Shown: piece after piece, positions 1 through 11,610 of the stretch
Layout: each line of letters opens with the position of its first letter
How positions within the stretch are numbered: the first letter of the stretch is position 1
DNA from: Glandiceps talaboti
Lineage: Eukaryota > Hemichordata > Enteropneusta > Spengelidae
DNA length: 64,000 nt
Direction: 5' to 3'
NCBI RefSeq assembly: GCF_964340395.1
Contig: NC_135567.1
Coordinates: 20,128,001-20,192,000, forward strand
Translations under genes and position numbers: made by a program
The notes under the pieces: generated by a model
Database searches by the model: none
Seen by the model: the letters and a program-made list of their open reading frames with translations, nothing else
What the model was told of the DNA's origin: nothing

Positions 1-789
1 CTTTTAATTGCACATCCACTATTTCATGCAAGACTTCACAATTTTTTGGTATTTTATTTCATTTTTCTCAAATACATAAAAACAGTTTAGGGTCAACAGT
101 GAAAAACTAGGTGGGGTCGGGTAACCGAAACCAAACAATTTGTTAATGGTTTGACTATAAGAATGATTGCTAGTCATCAACCATTCAGTCTGCAACTGAT
201 TCTGTATGACCTTTGACCTATAGTTTTGTTACTTATTGGTCATATGAGCAATAGGAAAAGAATCAAACCATATTTGGAGAATGAAAGTCTTTTATTTTTG
301 ACAACCTGTTGTCATGGTAACATGGCCTGATGACAAGATATCTATAGATACTAGATTTAGCTCTATTGTGTAGATTAAGAATGTCATACAATATGACGGA
401 ATCCCATGATGCATCAGTGCAAGTGTGGCATACTCAGGATATCTGTACAAGACTAGCGCTTACAGTGTTCTCTGTGGCACTACTTTCAGTAGCGTATGTA
501 GCAAGTGAAAGTGCAGCAGTAAACAGTGCAAGCACAAGTGCAAATATATCCCTGAGTACCCATACTGGAACTAATGCTGAATGGGAGATATCTAATTGGA
601 GGAGAGACTTACCGAGATATCTAATTCAATCCTCAGACACGTCTTCACTGCATCATGTCTTGTTAGTCTCTCAGCTGATTGCACTGTTGCCATGACAACA
701 GGTGATGTTGCAGACGGGAAGACAGCTCCGCCATGTAATGGTAGGCTAGGCAAATCCTGAAAAGTAAAGAATTAGAGCGACAAATTACA
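1..789. other. MTRR intron, no exon seen; dispersed foldback repeat
   Basis: I see no MTRR exon here. About 400-640 holds a copy of a dispersed element related to 19.86-20.40 kb. It has internal inverted halves and an end reading TACCCATACTGGAACT, the reverse complement of the start of the other copies (AGTTCCAGTGTGGGTA). An open frame across it is incidental. Confidence 0.5.
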
Positions 790-1081
790 GAGAGTGTCAG
801 GTGGTAAGTGAGGTGGGAACATTGTATCAATTTACTCAATGTAAGTAACTTACCACTGATAGGTCTGGTTGGTACTCTATGGTAAGGTAGTCAGGTGGTA
901 AGTGAGGTGGGATCATTGTATCGATTTACTCAATGTAAGTAACTTACCACTGATAGGTCTGGTTGGTACTCTATGGTAAGGTAGTCAGGTGGTAAGTGAG
1001 GTGGGAACATTGTATCAATTTACTCAATGTAAGTAACTTACCACTGATAGGTCTGGTTGGTACTCTATGGTAAGGTAGGCA
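790..1081. repeat. Three tandem copies of the MTRR exon 4 3' edge and donor
   Basis: A unit of roughly 95 bp containing CTTACCACTGATAGGTCTGG is present three times. On the minus strand this is the last codons of exon 4 plus the GTAAGT donor. The copy nearest exon 4 is the functional one; the other two keep the donor motif. Confidence 0.85.
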
Positions 1082-4000
1082 GGTGGTAATGGTGGAAGGG
1101 TCAATGCACTTTCTGACAATGGTGGACATGATGAAGTCAATGATGTTTCACATATGGTTACGTTTTCAGACATTTCTTGCTTTTCCTCGGCATTGTCATC
1201 TAGATTCTCCTTATCCACTTCATCTGTTATATACTTTTCTTGTATTTGCATATTGCTTCCAGTTTCAACAGATGTCCCCGTAAGCTTGCTGCTCAATTTT
1301 GTATTGTCAACCTCATTTACATCTTTGTTAGGAATGCTTCCATTGGCTGACTCACTGCTAGCAACATCCTGATTGAAAGACTTGTTTTCATTGGCTACAT
1401 CAGTTGTTGCTGTGATACTATTGGCTGTCTCAACATCACCAGATAAAACACTATTGAGTGATGTAATGTTATGGTCAACCTCATTGGTTGCTTCAGTTTT
1501 GTTAGGTGCAGTGTGATTGGTTGATATTTGTTCATCATTTTTGGGGTTGAGAGTCACTGATATGTCTGTCAAATTCTGTTTAATTTTGTTACTAGTCCTT
1601 TTTGCATCGATGTCAGTAATTTTGAGATCAGAATTTGGACTTGAAACACTACTTTCATTTTTAGTCAGAATATTGTTTGGTATTTCAGAGTTGTTTGACT
1701 CATCTAGTTTGAGATGTTGTAAATCACTGGAGATACATTCAGTCTGTGTGTTTGTATTTGTGTTTGTTTGTTGTGAATCAAGATTTAGTTCTTTCCTCAA
1801 AGCAGCCCACAGACCTTCAATCCATGGTTCCACCACTATTTCCAACCTATAGAAATAATAAAATTATTTTAAAAATATTATTACATATGTACCAGAGAGT
1901 ACTTGCATCAGTGCCACGCATTACTGAAAATTCACAAATACTTTAGGACTTCTGACTTCAGTCATAATACTGAAACTATCATTACTGGGACAAGCCATTA
2001 GCCAAGCAAGTGGACTTGTTATCAAAGAGTACCAATATTTACACATGTGATGATGGGCTCTTACATAACACAAGTAAACAGCTGTAAAACCTCTATTCGG
2101 CCGTCTGCATGGACTGCAATTGAGGCAAACCTTATCTCCGTCTTATATCAGTTGTTAGCAATTTATTAGGCTATTATAAGTAACGCTACAAACAGCTTTA
2201 GAGATGCAAACAACTTTTATGACACCCGTTTTCGCCAGGCAAGCCCGCGAGTTTGTTGCACTTGGACCGCTAATGGTTTGTGACTGTCATGTGGCCTGAT
2301 AAGTCTTTGACAAAAAACTGACTGTTCACAACAGCCCTAAAGTCACTAGACAACTCATTCCAAAATAAGCTTAGGAGGAAACAGTTTGTTTGTTTGTTTG
2401 TTTTTACCACTTACCCTACACCATCATCTGCAAAGCCTGATGGGTAAAATCTTGTAGCTCCAAGCTGCTCAAATCTCCTGTCAAAATTTTTACCATTGTT
2501 GCAGAAATTGGTATAGTTACTGTCACCAAGAGCTGAGGTGAAAAAAACAAAGTATTATTTACTAAGTACACTGAAATGTAAGTAGATTCATTTTGTCAAT
2601 GGATAATATTGTTTCCCATGATGCCTCATTCAAAATGGTGGGTCTGTATTTGACAATTCATTATGTCTGAATGACTTTAAAATATTGCTGCAAATTGTAC
2701 CTAGATACTGAAGAGTAGTCAGTCTTGATAACCAAGTAATTCCCAGGATAGACCATTCAAAGTGGCAGATTTTTATTTCCCATGATGCACCTTTCAAGAT
2801 GACATGTTCATTTCCCATCATGCAACATTCAAAATGGTGGATCTCTATATTGTAATACACTTACCAAGGACTGTGAACTTGAGATGTTTAAGGTGGTCAT
2901 CTGGTAGTGTCTTCTTTTTAAGACGTCTGTAAAACTTGACAGCAGTGTCTGGAGGATCACCATCACCAGTAGTTGACACGACAACCACTACTATCTTCTC
3001 ATTCACTATGTTGAACTGGTAGAATAAAGAAAAACAGGAAATGACATCATAGTGGTAAACGTGTCATTTCCTGCAAGATTTTCCCACAATCCCTTGCAGG
3101 AAATCCTCAGAACACATGTCAAGTGCAGTAAGGCTTCTTTACCAAGGTCCTGTTATCACCCCAAAATCACATACTAGTAATAATCATCAATAAAAGTGCA
3201 CTAAACTAATAGCAGAAAAACACAGATTTCTTTCATTATTTTGTGGAGATAAAAACCAACCCTGTTGCCTATTCACAAAAGAGAGCAGAGAGTCCTGCTG
3301 GCTGCTTCAGTCTATAGCAATGCAGTGGACATGTTGAACTCTGTTGACATGCTAACATCGATACTTACTGGCTGCTCTAGTCTATAGCAGTGCAGTGGAC
3401 ATGTTGAACTCTGTTGACATGCTAACATCGATACTTACTGGCTGCTCTAGTCTATAGCAATGCAGTGGACATGTTGAACTCTGTTGACATGCTAACATCG
3501 ATACTTACTGGCTGCTCTAGTCTATGGCAGTGCAGTGGACATGTTGAACTCTGTTGACATGCTAACATCGATACTTACTGGCTGCTCTAGTCTATGGCAG
3601 TGCAGTGGACATGTTGAACTCTGTTGACATGCTAACATCGATACTTACTGGCTGCTCTAGTCTATAGCAATGCAGTGGACATGTTGAACTCTGTTGACAT
3701 GCTAACATCGATACTTACTGGCTGCTCTAGTCTATAGCAGTGCAGTGGACATGTTGAACTCTGTTGACATGCTAACATCGATACTTACTGGCTGCTCTAG
3801 TCTATAGCAGTGCAGTGGACATGTTGAACTCTGTTGACATGCTAACATCGATACTTACTGGCTGCTCTAGTCTATAGCAATGCAGTGGACATGTTGAACT
3901 CTGTTGACATGCTAACATCGATACTTACTGGCTGCTCTAGTCTATAGCAGTGCAGTGGACATGTTGAACTCTGTTGACATGCTAACATCGATACTTACTG

Positions 4001-6802
4001 GCTGCTCTAGTCTATAGCAGTGCAGTGGACATGTTGAACTCTGTTGACATGCTAACATCGATACTTACTGGCTGCTCTAGTCTATAGCAGTGCAGTGGAC
4101 ATGTTGAACTCTGTTGACATGCTAACATCGATACTTACTGGCTGCTCTAGTCTATAGCAATGCAGTGGACATGTTGAACTCTGTTGACATGCTAACATCG
4201 ATACTTACTGGCTGCTCTAGTCTATAGCAGTGCAGTGGACATGTTGAACTCTGTTGACATGCTAACATCGATACTTACTGGCTGCTCTAGTCTATAGCAG
4301 TGCAGTGGACATGTTGAACTCTGTTGACATGCTAACATCGATACTTACTGGCTGCTCTAGTCTATGGCAGTGCAGTGGACATGTTGAACTCTGTTGACAT
4401 GCTAACATCAATACTTACTGGCTGCTCTAGTCTATAGCAGTGCAGTGGACATGTTGAACTCTGTTGACATGCTAACATCGATACTTACTGGCTGCTCTAG
4501 TCTATAGCAATGCAGTGGACATGTTGAACTCTGTTGACATGCTAACATCGATACTTACTGGCTGCTCTAGTCTATAGCAGTGCAGTGGACATGTTGAACT
4601 CTGTTGACATGCTAACATCGATACTTACTGGCTGCTCTAGTCTATAGCAGTGCAGTGGACATGTTGAACTCTGTTGACATGCTAACATCGATACTTACTG
4701 GCTGCTCTAGTCTATAGCAGTGCAGTGGACATGTTGAACTCTGTTGACATGCTAACATCGATACTTACTGGCTGCTCTAGTCTATAGCAATGCAGTGGAC
4801 ATGTTGAACTCTGTTGACATGCTAACATCGATACTTACTGGCTGCTCTAGTCTATAGCAGTGCAGTGGACATGTTGAACTCTGTTGACATGCTAACATCG
4901 ATACTTACTGGCTGCTCTAGTCTATAGCAGTGCAGTGGACATGTTGAACTCTGTTGACATGCTAACATCGATACTTACTGGCTGCTCTAGTCTATAGCAG
5001 TGCAGTGGACATGTTGAACTCTGTTGACATGCTAACATCGATACTTACTGGCTGCTCTAGTCTATAGCAATGCAGTGGACATGTTGAACTCTGTTGACAT
5101 GCTAACATCGATACTTACTGGCTGCTCTAGTCTATAGCAGTGCAGTGGACATGTTGAACTCTGTTGACATGCTAACATCGATACTTACTGGCTGCTCTAG
5201 TCTATAGCAGTGCAGTGGACATGTTGAACTCTGTTGACATGCTAACATCGATACTTACTGGCTGCTCTAGTCTATAGCAGTGCAGTGGACATGTTGAACT
5301 CTGTTGACATGCTAACATCGATACTTACTGGCTGCTCTAGTCTATAGCAGTGCAGTGGACATGTTGAACTCTGTTGACATGCTAACATCGATACTTACTG
5401 GCTGCTCTAGTCTATAGCAGTGCAGTGGACATGTTGAACTCTGTTGACATGCTAACATCGATACTTACTGGCTGCTCTAGTCTATGGCAGTGCAGTGGAC
5501 ATGTTGAACTCTGTTGACATGCTAACATCGATACTTACTGGCTGCTCTAGTCTATGGCAGTGCAGTGGACATGTTGAACTCTGTTGACATGCTAACATCG
5601 ATACTTACTGGCTGCTCTAGTCTATAGCAGTGCAGTGGACATGTTGAACTCTGTTGACATGCTAACATCGATACTTACTGGCTGCTCTAGTCTATAGCAG
5701 TGCAGTGGACATGTTGAACTCTGTTGACATGCTAACATCGATACTTACTGGCTGCTCTAGTCTATAGCAATGCAGTGGACATGTTGAACTCTGTTGACAT
5801 GCTAACATCGATACTTACTGGCTGCTCTAGTCTATAGCAGTGCAGTGGACATGTTGAACTCTGTTGACATGCTAACATCGATACTTACTGGCTGCTCTAG
5901 TCTATAGCAGTGCAGTGGACATGTTGAACTCTGTTGACATGCTAACATCGATACTTACTGGCTGCTCTAGTCTATAGCAGTGCAGTGGACATGTTGAACT
6001 CTGTTGACATGCTAACATCGATACTTACTGGCTGCTCTAGTCTATAGCAATGCAGTGGACATGTTGAACTCTGTTGACATGCTAACATCGATACTTACTG
6101 GCTGCTCTAGTCTATAGCAGTGCAGTGGACATGTTGAACTCTGTTGACATGCTAACATCGATACTTACTGGCTGCTCTAGTCTATAGCAGTGCAGTGGAC
6201 ATGTTGAACTCTGTTGACATGCTAACATCGATACTTACTGGCTGCTCTAGTCTATAGCAGTGCAGTGGACATGTTGAACTCTGTTGACATGCTAACATCG
6301 ATACTTACTGGCTGCTCTAGTCTATAGCAGTGCAGTGGACATGTTGAACTCTGTTGACATGCTAACATCGATACTTACTGGCTGCTCTAGTCTATAGCAG
6401 TGCAGTGGACATGTTGAACTCTGTTGACATGCTAACATCGATACTTACTGGCTGCTCTAGTCTATAGCAATGCAGTGGACATGTTGAACTCTGTTGACAT
6501 GCTAACATCGATACTTACTGGCTGCTCTAGTCTATAGCAGTGCAGTGGACATGTTGAACTCTGTTGACATGCTAACATCGATACTTACTGGCTGCTCTAG
6601 TCTATAGCAATGCAGTGGACATGTTGAACTCTGTTGACATGCTATTGATATTTACCTTCTTCTCAGTCTTACTAAGACAATGTAGATCTGGTTCAAGTCC
6701 ATGATCACCAGCATATTGATGTATTTCTTCAGCTATAGCCTGTGCCTGTCCAGTCTGTGAGCCATAGAGTAGTAAGAAGCGATTCTTGGACATCATAGAC
6801 AT
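1042..6802 (-). CDS. MTRR: Methionine synthase reductase, N-terminal coding exons 1-4 (gene continues past left edge)
   Basis: Coding exons, read on the minus strand: 6802-6656, 3015-2865, 2532-2415 and 1846-1042. They join in frame to 407 codons with GT-AG junctions. Exon 1 carries the flavodoxin FMN-phosphate loop [18 protein letters not shown]; exon 2 has [11 protein letters not shown]; exon 3 has [13 protein letters not shown]; exon 4 opens with [18 protein letters not shown]. This order and wording match animal MTRR, the diflavin (FMN/FAD, NADPH) reductase that reactivates cob(II)alamin-bound methionine synthase in the cytosol. Exon 4 then encodes about 240 residues rich in Ser, Asn, Thr and acidic residues, ending in [18 protein letters not shown], which matches the end of the human linker. 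This linker looks roughly twice the human length. The FAD/NADPH half is not in the window. The start is MSMMSKNRF; a splice acceptor lies two bases upstream of the ATG, so the 5' UTR is in a separate exon. Introns carry repeat arrays at several splice edges. Confidence 0.93.
3300..6650. repeat. 70-bp minisatellite filling MTRR intron 1 (about 47 copies)
   Basis: The period is exactly 70 bp, with core GACATGCTAACATCGATACT and near-identical copies that differ mainly at TATAGCAA, TATAGCAG or TATGGCAG. The copy next to exon 1 (about 6600-6656) is divergent and merges with the real donor. Each unit carries TACTTACTGG, which on the minus strand is CCAGTAAGTA, a strong donor-like sequence. Confidence 0.95.
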
Positions 6803-6819
6803 AGCTGAAACAAAGTACA

Positions 6820-7090
6820 GGAGAAATGAAGTTGACTTAGTAATTTACCCATAGACCACAGGGACCAGGAGAAATAAAGTTAACTTAGTAATTTACCCAT
6901 AGACCACAGGGACCAGGAGAAATAAAGTTAACTTAGTAATTTACCCATAGACCACAGGGACCAGGAGGAATAAAGTTGACTTAGTAATTTACCCATAGAC
7001 CACAGGGACCAGGAGAAATAAAGTTGGCTTAGTAATTTAGCATAGACCACAGGGACCAGGAGAAATAAAGTTGACTTAGTAATTTACCCA
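6820..7090. repeat. 49-bp tandem repeat just upstream of MTRR exon 1
   Basis: Five to six copies of a unit with TTACCCATAGACCACAGGGA. The array starts about 20 bases from the exon 1 acceptor. Confidence 0.85.
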
Positions 7091-7251
7091 TAGGACAGGA
7101 TTTTCAGGATTTTCCAGATTATTTTTCTCTCTATTTCAAATAAGATTATAAATATTGCCATCATAATTATCGTTTCCTCTCACTGTCTTTTCCTATTTCC
7201 TACTGTAAATAGTTATCACTGTCTTATCAGAGTTTATCAACTTTGCATTAA

Positions 7252-7802
7252 TGTAAGATACGTTATGACGTTTCGCCCTCACCAGCCTCCTCTCCTCTGG
7301 TAGGGGTTGGCCGATGTGTGAGGGCACCCCATCACGGCGTACCTTAAACACTCGGGTTGGCCGATGTGTGAGGGCACCCCATCACGGCATACCTTAAACA
7401 CTCGGGTTGGCCGATGTGTGAGGGCACCCCATCACGGCATACCTTAAACACTCGGGTTGGCCGATGTGTGAGGGTGCCCCATCACGGCGTACCTTAAACA
7501 CTCGTGTTGGCCGATGTGTGAGGGCACCCCATCACGGCATACCTTAAACACTCGGGTTGGCCGATGTGTGAGGGTGCCCCATCACGGCGTACCTTAAACA
7601 CTCGGGTTGGCCGATGTGTGAGGGCGCCTCATCACGGCGTACCTTACAGACTAGGTTTGGCTGATGTGTGAGGGCGCCCCATCACGGCGTACCTTACAGA
7701 CTAGGGTTGACCGATGTGTGAGGGTGCCCCATCACGGCGTACCTTACAGATTAGGGTTGACTGATGTGTGAGGGCGCCCCATCACGGCGTACCTTACAGA
7801 CT
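7252..7802. repeat. Miniature inverted-repeat element with one end amplified as a 50-bp array
   Basis: The left end TACGTTATGACGTTTCGCCC and the right end GGGCGCCCCATCACGGCGTA form degenerate terminal inverted repeats. The centre plus right end is repeated about ten times at a 50-bp period. A second element of the family lies at 20403-20628 with its own array. Confidence 0.8.
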
Positions 7803-9756
7803 ACATTAATCAGTGTACAACTACATTTTGTACTCCTAAAGGGGTACTCACCCAATCAACACATTACCCTGTTACAGTGTAAACATCTACTAATTAGACT
7901 AATGATAAAAGACAAAATAAGAAAATAACATTAGAAATCTTGAAAATCTTGAAAAAACGTTTTTTATTCCTCCTGACTCCTGTGATAAGACATGATGTTT
8001 TTAAACCTGTACTAGCTGTAATGGGAGTATTATTTTTTCAATCAGACAACCAACAAGACTCGCCATAGAGGGCGGTAATGTATGACGATGTATGTTGACT
8101 GAAAATTGTTAAAATATCAATAATTAGAAAGGTACATTTTACCTATAAGTACAGTAGTATAGTAATATTAAAGTTGAAATTGTGATTCACCCACGTTTCA
8201 AAACCCAACAAAAAGTATGTGCTACCTGAGGTATTTAAAATTCGTTCACTTAGATTACTAGTATTCTTGACAAAACCAAACTGTTAAAATACCAATAATT
8301 AGATATTGTACATGTTAATTAGATTCAGAGATCTATTTTATCTGTAAGTACTAGTGGTATTGTAACAGGTTGAAATCATGATAATATTGGGCACATCCCA
8401 ATCATTCCCTTCCAATCTGAATTCAAGAGATAATTCTGATGTGATCAAAAATAATATTGGTTGGATCAATATTGTTATGGTCACAGATTAGTATGGTCTA
8501 CTGTACTGGTGTCTGAAACTACACATATAAATGTAAATGTCAAATGTGTATGCATTTTCATAAGGGCTATGTATATGCAATATGCACTGCAAAATTCTAA
8601 CAGTTATAACTTATGAAAATTTATTGAAAACTTGCAAGGGATTGAAAATCGAATATGAATTAAGAAGCAATATCCCAATCTCATAGTTATAGCGCGAAGC
8701 GGCTCAATGACTAGTACGCATGCGCGTCGTATATACTATGCGAAAAAATTTGGTGTTCTCCCAATGATGCATAGCGGCGCGCACTGACTACGCATGCGCC
8801 TTCCATATACTACGTGCATTCTCCACGCGCTACCGTATCATCGTATATCATAGGCGACATAACATCACCATGCATTGCAATATTGTAACAGTAGGCTCTG
8901 TTTGCACGATTATCGTAACATTGTAACGAATATCGAGGCATCACTGTACCTCAAGGAGAAATTGTTACACTATTTGGAAGTTTGATGCACGGCGGTACGC
9001 GATACGGACCACTGATGGCATAGCGCAGTTTAATTTCCGTGGAAGTGTGGTTTTGACATTTATATTGTCGATAATTTTTTACATGTTTTAAAAAGAATAT
9101 CTACTTTCCTATGTTTGTTGGTACAGTAACATTCCTAAATCATCGAGTTGAATTGTCCAAAGACCAACGTACGTTGGTGGAGGGTCTATGATAAGTTGGC
9201 TGATTGAAAATGAACAATATTAATCTAATGGCTATGATGGTTTTTGAAACCAACAACTGCATAGAGTGTTGACTTTCTTTACTTCTTGTCCATGTCAGAC
9301 ATAGAAAATGACCTAAATCACTTGAAGTGTACGAACCCTGGCCCAGGCAGCCGGTCACAAATGAATCTACCCTGCGCGAGCTTATGGGCTTTGCCTAGTT
9401 ATGATATTACTGTGATAGGCAATGGGTTAAATCGGATCTGAATGTGAATCCGAAAAATATATGGTCTGGATTTTGTACCGACCAAGGCTATAGCTAGCTA
9501 AGGACTATACAAAATGGAGACCTTCGGAGATCGCCGATGAGTTGACTGGACACCCGGATTGCACGGTACACTAACAATACTATCAGCATAGACACATGGT
9601 AGACCTTGTTCGTCGATCGACCATGCACCGTCTGTACGACAATCGAGTATGTTTATGTACACGACGTACAGAAGTCAAATAATTCGCTCATTCCGTAACT
9701 GAACTTGTCAGTGGACAATATATGATATCAATAAATAACAAACAAGAAAAAAATAC
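7803..9756. other. MTRR 5' intronic/upstream sequence, no gene seen
   Basis: AT-rich unique sequence with a short duplicated block around 8700-8815 (CATGCGC and TATACTA words recur) that is locally richer in CpG. No coding exon was recognised. Confidence 0.5.
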
Positions 9757-9900
9757 CTGTACAACACGAATACCAGTACTTTCCCAAAGAACTGATCACC
9801 CGCATTCACTAGATGTTTTGAATGGCACGTTTCATGTTCAGACGACTTTTTACCGGATATTACATCATTGATACTTGTGTAAGGGTTTCCCCTCTCCTCA
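9757..9900 (-). other. Candidate 5' non-coding exon of MTRR
   Basis: MTRR coding exon 1 begins just after a splice acceptor, so an upstream non-coding exon is required. A donor-like CAG/GTATTT sits at 9757 on the minus strand, in unique-looking sequence between the repeats and the FMC1 upstream region. The 5' limit is a guess. A divergent arrangement with FMC1 (candidate first exon ending at 10243) would give a shared promoter at about 9.9-10.1 kb. Confidence 0.3.
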
Positions 9901-10079
9901 TTCGCAATCTTTATTTAATACACCCGTTTGTCATCAAAATAATTTGATTTTATGAGTTATATTGTAATTTTATTCTACTGATAATTCTAATATTGATATA
10001 ATTTTATCATAATTTATTTCTTGAGCAACATAAGCTGCGCTAGAATCGTGTAAATATTAAGATAACATTTCACACTTTC

Positions 10080-10243
10080 TCTCAACGAACGAGGACAGTT
10101 TATGTGTCAAAGGTCACAGGACGAAAGTCCAGAAATATCAACGCATACGGTGTGTTAGACACTTCTGTAGTGAGATCGTTTGACAAAGTACCGGAGATCA
10201 AGTCATTTAAGTTGTCCCTCGTAACTCTCCGCTAGGAAAACAA
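10080..10243 (+). other. Candidate 5' non-coding exon of FMC1
   Basis: The sequence ends in a strong donor, AAAACAA/GTAAGTGG, at 10243-10244. The FMC1 start exon has an acceptor-like TTTTTCTTCAG ending at 11563, 43 bases before the ATG, which implies an upstream exon. The left limit is approximate. Only transcript data would fix it. Confidence 0.35.
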
Positions 10244-11329
10244 GTAAGTGGTTACTTCTGCCAGTCTGTCGCGTCGGACAGTACGAACTAGGTGCATGTA
10301 GGCCATTTACTGCGGCACAATCGACTGCAATCCCCGTTTCACTTTCAGAAGTTTCAGAGATGTGTCGGAGTTATCGAATCGCATATATCCAACGCTATGA
10401 GTAGTCCTGCTTGCAAACGGTACGTGATTCTGACAATGTCCCCAGAGAAAGTAGAAACCAACATGCAACTAGCAATACTACGTTAGTTTGAGGAGAATTA
10501 AGAACCGAACTTAGATCTGTAAGTAGAGCAGACTCGTTACAACCCGTATTCAGTAATAACGTTACACAATGTAACAGACGTACGAAGAGGGACATTGTCA
10601 GAATCTCGACATACCCCGCCTGCAAGCAGATATAGATATAGTTACCCTGTGTACACGACATTTAGAATAGACATTGTGTTGCATCCGTCAACTTAACAAA
10701 CTACATTTCTTCATTGGATTTTCTGTAATAAGTATTTGGTGCTAAAAACAAACTAGTAAATATATAAACTAGAGTAATAATAGCTAACAAAAAACCAACA
10801 ACATAAAGTTTATACGAAAGTGTAAACTTTTTGTTAGATAAATGTAATGTATAATATTTTTTTGAAATCTTTCTATAATGTCTTTCCTTTTGATAAGTGC
10901 TGATTTCATGAAAGTTGTCAGTGCCATTAGTATGTGTCTTTGATCAGAGTTAAAAAGAGTAATACATTTCTATGTTATTATATAACTTATTTCCCCTCAC
11001 TCTTCATGGAATCACACAGATCTGAGATGTTAACAAAATGTAATACTTACTAATATAATACTAACATTAGTGATTGACATTTTAACCCTTTTAGGACTAG
11101 AAACTTTCCCGCCAAAATTTTTGAACAAAAATTCTTGTTTCTCTGTAATTTTTGGAAAAAGATCAACTTTATTTTAGATCAGAATTCAAGAAATATTATT
11201 TCCCAATCCCAATGAAGTAATATTCTTAAATTTTAGAAAATGTTCTTACAATCAAGTTTCTATTTATTCCAATGTCGTCTCTAGGAATGAAAGGGTTAAT
11301 AGTTACAATCTAAAGTACCCTTTACTGTA

Positions 11330-11610
11330 TTTTTTTCTTCATATTGTGATGTAGCATATTGTGATATATTACACCGTGATTCACTGTGTAAAACTCACCA
11401 TCACTGCCTCATCCAAAAACAATAATGAAATAACAAAATTCCAAAAAATTTCTATTTTTCTTCAGATTTTGAGGTAGCATGTATTGATTGTGATATATTA
11501 CACTGTGTAAAACAAAAACAATAATGAAATAACATTCCAAACTTTCACTATTTTTTCTTCAGATGCTGACGTAATACATTGATGTAATACAGTGTTTAAA
11601 CTTACCATGG
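11330..11610. repeat. Three degenerate tandem copies of the FMC1 start-exon acceptor region
   Basis: TTTTTCTTCA followed by a GTGATATATTACAC-like stretch occurs at about 11335, 11455 and 11555. The first copy even includes a decayed version of the translation-start region (CTCACCATCACTGCCTCATC against CTTACCATGGCTGCCTCACA at the real start). Confidence 0.75.
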
